Origin: Sporolactobacillus sp. THM19-2
GTDB lineage: Bacteria > Bacillota > Bacilli > Bacillales > Sporolactobacillaceae
Direction of reading: 5' to 3'
Length of the DNA stretch: 64,000 nucleotides
NCBI RefSeq assembly: GCF_004153195.1
Contig: NZ_SEMC01000010.1
Location: 1-64,000 of the forward strand
Each line of letters opens with the position of its first letter. Position 1 is the stretch's first letter. The notes beneath the pieces were generated by a model, which saw only the letters and a list, made by a program, of their open reading frames with translations, did not search any database and was not told the origin of the DNA. Made by a program: the position numbers and the translations under genes. Below, in pieces: positions 58,468-64,000 of the stretch.

Positions 58468-58965
58468 TTATCTAAGCTCTATGGATTGCGGAACCGGTCG
58501 TATTTCCGTGTGAACCAGTCGGTTTCCGGTAAACACACAGTGGTAGTTTTTCGGCTGACAATGCTCTGTGTCAAGGGTATCCCGCATGAAACTGAATAAG
58601 GAAGGTACCGTCCCGAAATTATCCTTTGACAGGATCCATTGCTCTGTCTTCCATTCAAGTATCCCCTCCCTGGTCCTCAGTGGTGTATGAAGCGCCGCAG
58701 CATCCGCTGCACGAACGACAAACAGATACATCCCCTCCAGTTTTTCACTGTCGGCGTTCCATGTGACGATGCCCCGGTATAACGGGTGAGTGACCTGAAG
58801 GCCTGTTTCTTCCCGGATTTCGCGGATCACACATTGTTCCGGCGTCTCCCCCGGCTCAAGCTTCCCACCGACACCGTTCCATGCCCCCTGCCACGGTTTT
58901 TTTTCCCGGTTAATCATGAGTATCTTCCCTTTATACTGAATAAAAGCAAGTGTATAGCGCAGCAT
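58468..58965 (-). CDS. Nudix hydrolase (MutT-like)
   Basis: A 165-aa enzyme with a complete Nudix box, GGKLEPGETPEQCVIREIRE followed by ETGL (~33-57), which binds the metal and hydrolyses nucleoside diphosphate derivatives. The N terminus (MLRYTLAFIQYKGKILMINR) and the KPWQGAWNGVGG segment suggest an 8-oxo-dGTP diphosphatase-type enzyme; the real substrate is uncertain. It ends tail to tail with the plus-strand gene, with no intergenic base between. Confidence 0.85.
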   Translation of the reverse strand: MLRYTLAFIQYKGKILMINREKKPWQGAWNGVGGKLEPGETPEQCVIREIREETGLQVTHPLYRGIVTWNADSEKLEGMYLFVVRAADAAALHTPLRTREGILEWKTEQWILSKDNFGTVPSLFSFMRDTLDTEHCQPKNYHCVFTGNRLVHTEIRPVPQSIELR

Positions 58966-59064
58966 ATGTATCTCCTCTAAATGATTGACATGATCTTTTT
59001 CCTAACATTATAACAAAATGCGACCTGAGACTTTACTTATTTATCCAAAATTTTATTCAAAATC

Positions 59065-59112
59065 TTGACAGAACATCCGTTCCCGTTTATGATAATTACA
59101 GAACATTTGTTC
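59065..59112 (+). promoter_or_regulatory. SOS-type promoter with two LexA boxes
   Basis: TTGACA (59065-59070), 17-bp spacer, TATGAT (59088-59093). One GAAC-N4-GTTC box (59071-59082) fills the spacer and a second (59101-59112) covers the likely start of transcription. LexA bound here should block the promoter of the YdbC/PC4-like gene. Confidence 0.78.
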
Positions 59113-59136
59113 TATATCCAATAATGAGGTGATCGC

Positions 59137-59415
59137 ATGTCAGAATCAGAACAAAGAATCACATGTCACATTGTCGAACATTTCGGTGTTCTGTCAAAAG
59201 AGCCTTCCGGATGGACTCGGGAATTTAATTTGGTCAGTTGGAATAACCGTGAAGCAAAATACGATATCAGAAGCTGGTCAGCCGACAAGAAAAAAATGAG
59301 AAGAGGCATTACCCTGACCGGTGTTGAATGTGATGCGCTCCGGACACTGCTCAATGTCCGGTTTCCCCGACCACGGATACCGGCATCTTCTGAACCGGGA
59401 ACCCCCCATCCCTAA
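59137..59415 (+). CDS. YdbC/PC4-like single-stranded DNA-binding protein
   Basis: A 92-aa protein. The segment IVEHFGVLSKEPSGWTREFN then LVSWNNREAKYDIRSWSADK matches the YdbC family, which has the fold of the PC4 coactivator and binds single-stranded DNA. GITLTGVECDALRTLL forms the C-terminal helix; the last ~20 residues are Pro-rich. ATG at 59137 follows GAGGTGA. Its promoter carries two LexA boxes, so a role in DNA damage is likely (inference). Confidence 0.75.
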   Translation: MSESEQRITCHIVEHFGVLSKEPSGWTREFNLVSWNNREAKYDIRSWSADKKKMRRGITLTGVECDALRTLLNVRFPRPRIPASSEPGTPHP

Positions 59416-59605
59416 GTAAAGTCCAGACTCTTTTTTTGCCCCCACCCTGTACCCGTGCAATCCTTCCGACAGGAACATCATTATAAACAGAAATGCTGCG
59501 TATGTACTTCAGGATTGACAGTACCTTTCTAATCTCATAAACTGAAATTGTTACAAAAATGTCGAATTCGTGACCCTTTTGTCTCATCATTTCATTTTAA
59601 CATTT

Positions 59606-59740
59606 ATCGGGTGCTGTCAGCCGCCCGATGATATAGCTGCATGACGCAGGAGCACCACATGCGCTGAACGGCAAGCTCATTCGAGCTGTGCTTTACCGGC
59701 CACGTCCTTCCGGTTGTGGCAGTTGACCGTCTGTCAGCCA
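59606..59740 (+). other. Hairpin-rich leader region upstream of menA
   Basis: Four hairpins in a row: ATCGGG/CCCGAT (59606-59629), a bulged 8-bp stem around GCATG/CATGC (59635-59665), AGCTC/GAGCT with a bulged extension (59671-59691), and then two mutually exclusive stems, ACCGG/CCGGT (59695-59714) or GCCAC/GTGGC (59700-59720). CTGTCAGCC occurs at both ends (59614-59622 and 59731-59739). No ORF is evident. The stretch 59416-59605 before it is otherwise featureless. Confidence 0.4.
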
Positions 59741-59775
59741 ATCTTTCTGGCATCTTATTATAGGAGAGATCAAAT

Positions 59776-60690
59776 ATGAATGGATCCGTTTTGGAGAAGA
59801 ATACAGGTTTTAAGAAATGGTGGAAGATGATCCGCCCGCATACCCTGACGGCTTCCTTTGTTCCCGTCGCGCTCGGTACGGCACTGGTTCTGCCCATAAG
59901 AATTCCCGATTTTTTACTTTTTATCGAGATGTTAATTGCTTCCATGATGATCCAGATTGCAACCAATCTGTTCAATGAGTACTTTGATTTTAAAAGAGGA
60001 CTGGATGATTCCAGTTCAGTCGGCATTGGCGGCAGTATTGTTCGTGATGGATTCCGGCCAAAGACGATCCTTTATCTCGCGCTCAGTCTGTGCGCCGCTT
60101 CCATGCTGATCGGGGTTTATATCTGTATGAAAAGCAACTGGTGGATTGCCGCCGCCGGATCGGTTTGTATTCTCACCGGCTACCTTTATTCCGGCGGGCC
60201 GTTACCGATCGCCTATACCCCCTTTGGAGAAATGATCTCGGGCTTATTTATGGGTATCTTTATCATCTGGATCTCTTTCTTCATCCAAACGGATATGCTG
60301 ACACTGAACACGGTCCTTATTTCCATTCCGATCGGACTTCTCGTCGGGGGAATTAATATGGCGAATAACATTCGTGATTTATCCCGGGATAAGGAAAAGG
60401 GTCGAAAAACCCTGCCTGTTCTACTTGGACGACCGGCTGCCATTCGTGTACTCGCTTCCCTGTTTGTGATTTCTTATCTGTGGATCATCGGATTAATGGT
60501 CTTCCAGGTTGAATCAGCCTGGCTTCTGGTTGTTTTCGCCAGCCTTCCGAAAGCCATTCAGGCGACAAAGTTGTTTCGTGGAAAGACACGTTCTATTCAG
60601 CTGATGCCAGCCATGAAAGCTACTGCACAGATGCAGACACTCTTCGGCATCCTGCTCTCGGTCGGACTTGTACTGGATTATGTGATCTGA
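59776..60690 (+). CDS. menA: 1,4-dihydroxy-2-naphthoate polyprenyltransferase
   Basis: UbiA-family membrane prenyltransferase, 304 aa, eight to nine helices; it attaches the polyprenyl chain in menaquinone synthesis. Two Asp-rich motifs bind prenyl diphosphate and Mg: NLFNEYFDFKRGLDD (~66-80) and NMANNIRDLSRDKEKGRKTL (~195-214). ATG at 59776 follows AGGAGAG. It is separated from menB-menE by ~4 kb. Confidence 0.93.
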   Translation: MNGSVLEKNTGFKKWWKMIRPHTLTASFVPVALGTALVLPIRIPDFLLFIEMLIASMMIQIATNLFNEYFDFKRGLDDSSSVGIGGSIVRDGFRPKTILYLALSLCAASMLIGVYICMKSNWWIAAAGSVCILTGYLYSGGPLPIAYTPFGEMISGLFMGIFIIWISFFIQTDMLTLNTVLISIPIGLLVGGINMANNIRDLSRDKEKGRKTLPVLLGRPAAIRVLASLFVISYLWIIGLMVFQVESAWLLVVFASLPKAIQATKLFRGKTRSIQLMPAMKATAQMQTLFGILLSVGLVLDYVI

Positions 60691-60741
60691 CAACGGATCA
60701 GGGAGTACAGATCAGGATTCGTATTTATGTGAAAAAAAAAC

Positions 60742-60770
60742 TTGATGAATACGCTTAACGGGTGTAAAAT
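60742..60770 (+). promoter_or_regulatory. ribU promoter
   Basis: TTGATG (60742-60747), 17-bp spacer and TAAAAT (60765-60770), just upstream of the FMN riboswitch. Confidence 0.65.
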
Positions 60771-60791
60771 GTATGTGTAAATTGAATCAAA

Positions 60792-60919
60792 TATTCCTTC
60801 AGGGCAGGGTGTGATTCCCGACCGGCGGTATTGGATTTAAACGTCCAGAGTCCGCGAGCCTTTTGGCAGATCCGGTGAGATGCCGGGACCGACAGTACAG
60901 TCTGGATGAAAGAAGGATG
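60792..60919 (+). promoter_or_regulatory. FMN riboswitch (RFN element)
   Basis: The conserved aptamer blocks occur in order: AGGGCAGGGTGTGATTCCCG, ACCGGCGGTA, AGTCCGCGAGCC, CCGGTGAGATGCCGGGACCG, ACAGTACAGTCTGGATG and closing GAAGGA that pairs with the 5' TCCTTC. FMN binding should favour the terminator at 61005-61045 and reduce ribU expression. Confidence 0.96.
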
Positions 60920-61004
60920 ATGTGACGGCGCATTTTCCGCCTTCTATTCAGCGTTGAACAGCGAAGCGTGATGACAGGTCTGTCGTGCGCTCAGTGATAT
61001 CAGC

Positions 61005-61045
61005 GAAGCCCAAAGGAATTTAATATCCTTTGGGCTTCTTTATTT
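61005..61045 (+). terminator. FMN riboswitch expression-platform terminator
   Basis: A 13-bp exact stem (61005-61017 with 61026-61038) followed by TTATTTTT, ~95 bp before ribU. Confidence 0.88.
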
Positions 61046-61138
61046 TTCCGGCTTTTAAATAACCGCTGAACCGATGGTTGTATCCTGATAGAAACTCACC
61101 GCACACATCATCCCAATACTATCATGGGGTGATCTATT

Positions 61139-61747
61139 ATGAAGGCTTTATCTTTGAAGAAAATGGTTCTGGTGTCACTGCTTGCAGCTCTGGGTTTCCT
61201 GATTATGCTGATCGCTTTTCCTGTACCGCTTTTCCCTGTTTTTCTGACCATGGATTTCAGCGATATACCTGCGTTGATTGGTGCCATCATACTCGGACCC
61301 GGGGCCGGTATTGCTATTGAAGCCATTAAAAATATTCTCCACGTGTTACTGACCGGATCTCTGACAGTCGTACCTGTCGGTGAATTGGCCAATTTTACTG
61401 CCGGCTCGATATTAATTCTCGTTACCTGGTGGTTTTACAAGAAAAAGCATACACTCTTCTCACTTGCCGAGGGTATGCTTGTCGGCACACTGATCATGAC
61501 CATACTGATGGCTCTTGCCAATTATTACCTTATCTTTCCTGCTTATGCTGTCTTTCTTGGACTGAGTATAGACAGTGCCGTACAGATGTCCCAGGCAGCC
61601 AACCACAACATTCAGAACCTGATGACATTAATTGTTTATGGAGTCGCACCCTTTAATCTGCTCAAAGGTGTAGTTCTGACACTGTTAATGATCCCGCTCG
61701 GTGCACGCTTAAAACATTTTATTCAGAGAAAGCATACAGCTGCCTGA
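61139..61747 (+). CDS. ribU: Riboflavin ECF transporter S component RibU
   Basis: Substrate-binding membrane subunit of an energy-coupling-factor importer for riboflavin; 202 aa, six helices. Family marks are the N-terminal KKMVLVSLLAALGFLIML helix, MDFSDIPALIGAIILGPGAG and EAIKNILHVLLTG. The EcfA/EcfT module is not in this window. The upstream FMN riboswitch confirms the substrate. Confidence 0.95.
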   Translation: MKALSLKKMVLVSLLAALGFLIMLIAFPVPLFPVFLTMDFSDIPALIGAIILGPGAGIAIEAIKNILHVLLTGSLTVVPVGELANFTAGSILILVTWWFYKKKHTLFSLAEGMLVGTLIMTILMALANYYLIFPAYAVFLGLSIDSAVQMSQAANHNIQNLMTLIVYGVAPFNLLKGVVLTLLMIPLGARLKHFIQRKHTAA

Positions 61748-61760
61748 TCTGTTCCTGGCG

Positions 61761-61800
61761 AAAAACAGCCGCGGACTTAAAAAAGTCCGCGGCTGTTTTT
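61761..61800 (+). terminator. ribU terminator
   Basis: An exact 18-bp stem (61761-61778 with 61783-61800) with AAAA loop; the 3' arm ends in five T. Confidence 0.88.
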
Positions 61801-61829
61801 ATTACCGGTTCATCTTGTCGGCCTGCTTA

Positions 61830-61925
61830 TTAATAAACGAATGCCGTACCAACAATGATCAGCAAAATGAACAGAACAACGATTAACGCAAAACCGTTGC
61901 TGTAACCGCCGGAAGTTGCACCCAT
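61830..61925 (-). CDS. YjcZ-family sporulation protein, 31 aa
   Basis: A very short protein: a Gly/Ser N terminus (GATSGGYSNG) followed by one hydrophobic helix (FALIVVLFILLIIVGTAFVY), the signature of the YjcZ/SscA-like small spore proteins. The start is ATG at 61925; the longer ORF overlaps the ykhA end and has no family match upstream. A sigma-E/K-like promoter at 61981-62007 fits expression in the mother cell. Confidence 0.8.
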   Translation of the reverse strand: MGATSGGYSNGFALIVVLFILLIIVGTAFVY

Positions 61926-61980
61926 ATCGTCACTCGCCCCTTTATTCCGTATTTTGAGCAGTTTTCCCCACTCAACAGTA

Positions 61981-62007
61981 CATTCTATGCAAGTCACTCC
62001 TAAAGGT
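61981..62007 (-). promoter_or_regulatory. Sigma-E/K-like promoter of the yjcZ-like gene
   Basis: On the minus strand AC (62006-62007), 16-bp spacer and CATAGAATG (61981-61989), one base off CATANNNTA. It lies just beyond the ykhA stop codon. Confidence 0.4.
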
Positions 62008-62014
62008 GTGGACA

Positions 62015-62545
62015 TCAGATATTGTTCATCTCACGGTCCCAGGGTTTGTCCAGTGTCAGCTTTGAAGCAAATTTTTTCGTTTCCAGACGTCTTTCCTTCC
62101 TGCGCAAATAGCGCTTTTCGGCTGACTTAAAGAGCATCCGTTCTTCTTCACTTTCCGGTATGACTTTAGGTACGGGAACCGGTTTTCCATTTTTACCAAT
62201 AGCAACAAACGTAAGATAGCACGTGGTACACAATTTACGTTCACCGGTCATTAAATCTTCAGTAACAATTTTCACGAATACTTCCATGGACGTATGGTGC
62301 GTCCATGTCACCATCGCTTCGAGGCAGACAGACGAACCTGCTTTTATGGGGTGGAGAAAATCCACAGAATCTATCGATGCGGTGACCACCGATTGCCGCG
62401 CATGGCGCATGGCCGATACAGCTCCGATATTATCAACATACATCATCAGTTTTCCGCCGAAAAATGTGCCATGATTATTTGTATCGTTCGGCATGACGTG
62501 TACAGAAGTAACCGAACGTGATGCATTCATTTTTTTCGCTTCCAC
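62015..62545 (-). CDS. ykhA: Acyl-CoA thioesterase YkhA
   Basis: Hot-dog fold hydrolase of 176 aa that cleaves acyl-CoA to free acid and CoA. The conserved MPNDTNNHGTFFGGKLMMYVD (~18-38) holds the active-site Asn/Asp region; the segment SIDSVDFLHPIKAGSSV follows. A basic C-terminal tail (RRKERRLETKK) is typical of the YkhA/YciA-like cytosolic group. It stands alone upstream of the yjcZ-like gene. Confidence 0.88.
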   Translation of the reverse strand: MEAKKMNASRSVTSVHVMPNDTNNHGTFFGGKLMMYVDNIGAVSAMRHARQSVVTASIDSVDFLHPIKAGSSVCLEAMVTWTHHTSMEVFVKIVTEDLMTGERKLCTTCYLTFVAIGKNGKPVPVPKVIPESEEERMLFKSAEKRYLRRKERRLETKKFASKLTLDKPWDREMNNI

Positions 62546-62726
62546 CTTGTTATCCCCCTGGTAGTTAATTTATACGATCTGTATTCTGTCCTTCTCTAGT
62601 TTAGAGCAAATTATTTTTTTTACAAATTGAGAGCACTTCATGATACCCGTCAGGGAGACAAATATGTAAATATTTTTATCATAAATTTGAGAAAACATAT
62701 TGACAAATCCAAAAAAACTTATCTCA

Positions 62727-62755
62727 TTGTTACAGAACTGTAATCTGACTAATAC
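62727..62755 (+). promoter_or_regulatory. Promoter and WalR box of the 3D-domain gene
   Basis: TTGTTA (62727-62732), 17-bp spacer and TAATAC (62750-62755). A full WalR (YycF) motif, TGTTAC-N5-TGTAAT (62728-62744), overlaps the -35 and spacer. The WalRK system controls cell-wall hydrolase genes such as yocH in B. subtilis. Confidence 0.65.
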
Positions 62756-62793
62756 ACGTCTGAGATGTTGAGCCCTTACAATTACCGTTGGAT

Positions 62794-62817
62794 GCAAAAC
62801 AGGCTATCCTGTTTTGC
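62794..62817 (+). other. 5' UTR hairpin before the 3D-domain gene
   Basis: A perfect 10-bp stem (62794-62803 with 62808-62817) with a CTAT loop, ending 6 bp before the AAGGAGG ribosome site. No U tract, so more likely a stabiliser or translation-control element than a terminator. Confidence 0.5.
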
Positions 62818-62840
62818 CCGCCTAAGGAGGTTTTTACTTA

Positions 62841-63818
62841 ATGAATATCATTAAAAGGCTGACCGCGCTGACAACCCTGACGGTGTTTTTCGGTATTCTT
62901 GCACCGACAACAATTGCCTTCGCGAAAACGAGCAGTACAAATGATAGTCACGCTGTAAAAAGTCAAAATCCTGAACTCAAAACAGCAGTAGGATTCAGTC
63001 AGAATGATCCGAGTTTACAACCAGATAGTAACAGTATCACCAGAATATTCGGAAATAGTTTGTTGCAATTGGGAGACAGCGGCCCTTCCGTTGCAGAGAT
63101 TCAGGATACACTTCGCTTACTGGGTTATTATGGAGGAGAAGTGAATGGCGTATTTGGGGAATTGACAGCAGATGCCGTGAAGCACTTCCAGTCAAACCAG
63201 CACATCGCTGAGAACGGACTGGTTGGTCCAAATACAAAAACAGCACTGTATACCGTGTACTCTTCGTCCGATGAAGCCAGTGCATACAAAGCAAGAGCCG
63301 CTGAAATGAAACAGGAAGAAAAGGCTGCTGCTGAGAAAAAAGCTAAAGCAGAAGCCAAAGCAAAGGCCAAAGCAAAGGCTGAGGCAAAGGAAAAAGCAAG
63401 AAAAGCTGCCGAAGCCGCAGCTATTGCGGACCGTGAGAAAGAACAGGCTGCCAGAAAACCGGTGAAGCATGTTAAGGTCACTAAGGTCACGAAAGCAACT
63501 CATAAAGCAGCGAAAAAAGCGCCTGCGCCTCAGAGGCAGGCTGGTTCATCCATTACGGTCACAGCAACAAGCTATGCGCTCGGCGGCATATCGGCCACGG
63601 GTATTAACTTCTCAGATAACCCGAATGCAAAAGTCATTGCAGTTGATCCAGGCGTCATTCCACTCGGTTCGCGGGTCAAAGTACCGGGTTATGGTATCTA
63701 TACTGCCGGAGATACAGGGGGAAATATTAAAGGAAAAAGAATCGATATCCATCTTCCGACCCGGCAGCAGGCCCTCCAATTCGGGCGTCGGACAATGACC
63801 ATTCAGATTCTGCATTAA
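62841..63818 (+). CDS. Secreted cell-wall protein with PG-binding and 3D domains (YocH-like)
   Basis: A 325-aa exported protein. Signal peptide (1-29, ending IAFAKT), a peptidoglycan-binding domain (~72-130; LGDSGPSVAEIQDTLRLLGY, FGELTADAVKHFQ), an Ala/Lys/Glu-rich helical linker (~140-215) and a C-terminal 3D domain (~240-325). The 3D Asp residues are in AVDPGVIPLGS, TAGDTGG and RIDIHLP. It resembles B. subtilis YocH, a WalR-controlled muropeptide-releasing enzyme, but with PG_binding_1 instead of LysM repeats. ATG at 62841 follows AAGGAGG. Confidence 0.88.
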   Translation: MNIIKRLTALTTLTVFFGILAPTTIAFAKTSSTNDSHAVKSQNPELKTAVGFSQNDPSLQPDSNSITRIFGNSLLQLGDSGPSVAEIQDTLRLLGYYGGEVNGVFGELTADAVKHFQSNQHIAENGLVGPNTKTALYTVYSSSDEASAYKARAAEMKQEEKAAAEKKAKAEAKAKAKAKAEAKEKARKAAEAAAIADREKEQAARKPVKHVKVTKVTKATHKAAKKAPAPQRQAGSSITVTATSYALGGISATGINFSDNPNAKVIAVDPGVIPLGSRVKVPGYGIYTAGDTGGNIKGKRIDIHLPTRQQALQFGRRTMTIQILH

Positions 63819-63828
63819 TATGCGTTTT

Positions 63829-63865
63829 AAAAAGCGATGAGCCCTTCGGCTCATCGCTTTTTTTT
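63829..63865 (+). terminator. Terminator after the 3D-domain gene
   Basis: A 15-bp exact stem (63829-63843 with 63848-63862), CTTC loop, and T run to 63865. Confidence 0.88.
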
Positions 63866-63919
63866 CACTATCTTACGGCAAATTCAGGCTTCCGGCGTTT
63901 GCCGGTGACCAGGTTTTCT

Positions 63920-64000
63920 TTACTTATCGATCCGATACTGTATGGTCTGTTTTTCCCTGTGTCTCTCCAAACCGAGATCAATCAGTTTTTCAATCAGCTG
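63920..64000 (-). CDS. C-terminal end of an unidentified protein (partial)
   Basis: The minus strand is open from the window edge for 26 codons, ending with TAA at 63920-63922. The visible residues start LIEKLIDLGLERHREKQTIQ: charged, helical and without membrane segment. The gene's start lies outside the window. No family can be named from this piece. Confidence 0.4.
   Translation of the reverse strand, partial: QLIEKLIDLGLERHREKQTIQYRIDK

Noticed and set aside
59351-59590. 79-aa minus-strand ORF overlapping the 3' end of the YdbC-like gene
   Set aside because: No ribosome site upstream, no recognised family, and it overlaps a gene with clear homology.

Overview
The window looks like chromosomal DNA of a low-to-mid GC, spore-forming member of Bacilli. 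Gene order matches Bacillus subtilis in several places: opp next to trpS, yjbA and fabF-fabH; an mdx-type maltodextrin operon; addB-addA-sbcD-sbcC; menB-menE. Two small sporulation-type genes (YppG-like and YjcZ-like) are present, each with a sigma-E/K-like promoter. Maltose phosphorylase instead of an alpha-glucosidase, together with the overall style, suggests Sporolactobacillaceae or a relative; that last step is inference. No rRNA, tRNA, CRISPR array, intact insertion sequence or prophage was seen.

Layout. 1-1021: AT-rich intergenic DNA with two small transcription units, a 41-residue basic peptide and a 58-residue membrane protein. 1072-8924: oligopeptide permease operon (minus strand) with two tandem oppA copies, each with its own promoter and 3' hairpin. 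9165-14492: DUF3899-like membrane protein, tryptophan T-box and trpS, yjbA, fabH-fabF. 14683-16118: YppG-like protein, a Rossmann-fold protein and a SufT-like protein. 16588-29407: maltodextrin uptake and breakdown (msmX on plus; mdxR, neopullulanase-type amylase, mdxEFG, a DUF1189 protein, maltose phosphorylase and beta-phosphoglucomutase on minus), with four cre-like sites and two LacI-type operators. 29542-38956: asnB, a lysozyme-like protein, an ABC-F ATPase behind a leader-peptide attenuator, a YitT-family protein and the RND pump swrC. 39148-50989: recombination and repair operon addBA-sbcDC with a LexA box. 51219-58965: thiamine-binding protein, a truncated ppiB, PAP2 phosphatase, OsmC-like protein, menB-menE, fabL, sodC, a zinc-ribbon mscL and a Nudix hydrolase. 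59137-64000: an SOS-type YdbC/PC4-like gene, menA, FMN riboswitch and ribU, yjcZ-like gene, ykhA, and a 3D-domain cell-wall protein with a WalR box.

How genes work together. The mdx cluster imports maltodextrins (MdxEFG plus MsmX), trims them (neopullulanase), phosphorolyses maltose to glucose and beta-glucose-1-phosphate, and converts the latter to glucose-6-phosphate; malL, present in the B. subtilis operon, is missing. FabH, FabF and FabL serve fatty-acid synthesis; MenB, MenE and MenA serve menaquinone synthesis.

The least ordinary feature is a dispersed intergenic repeat of about 180-210 bp that I do not recognise. Four copies are clear (16260-16468, 31561-31770, 35611-35715 and, inverted, 51676-51854). 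One abuts a ppiB gene reduced to its last ~39 codons. Other points for follow-up are LexA boxes on addB and on a PC4-like gene, the ABC-F leader peptide and attenuator, and a hairpin-rich leader before menA.
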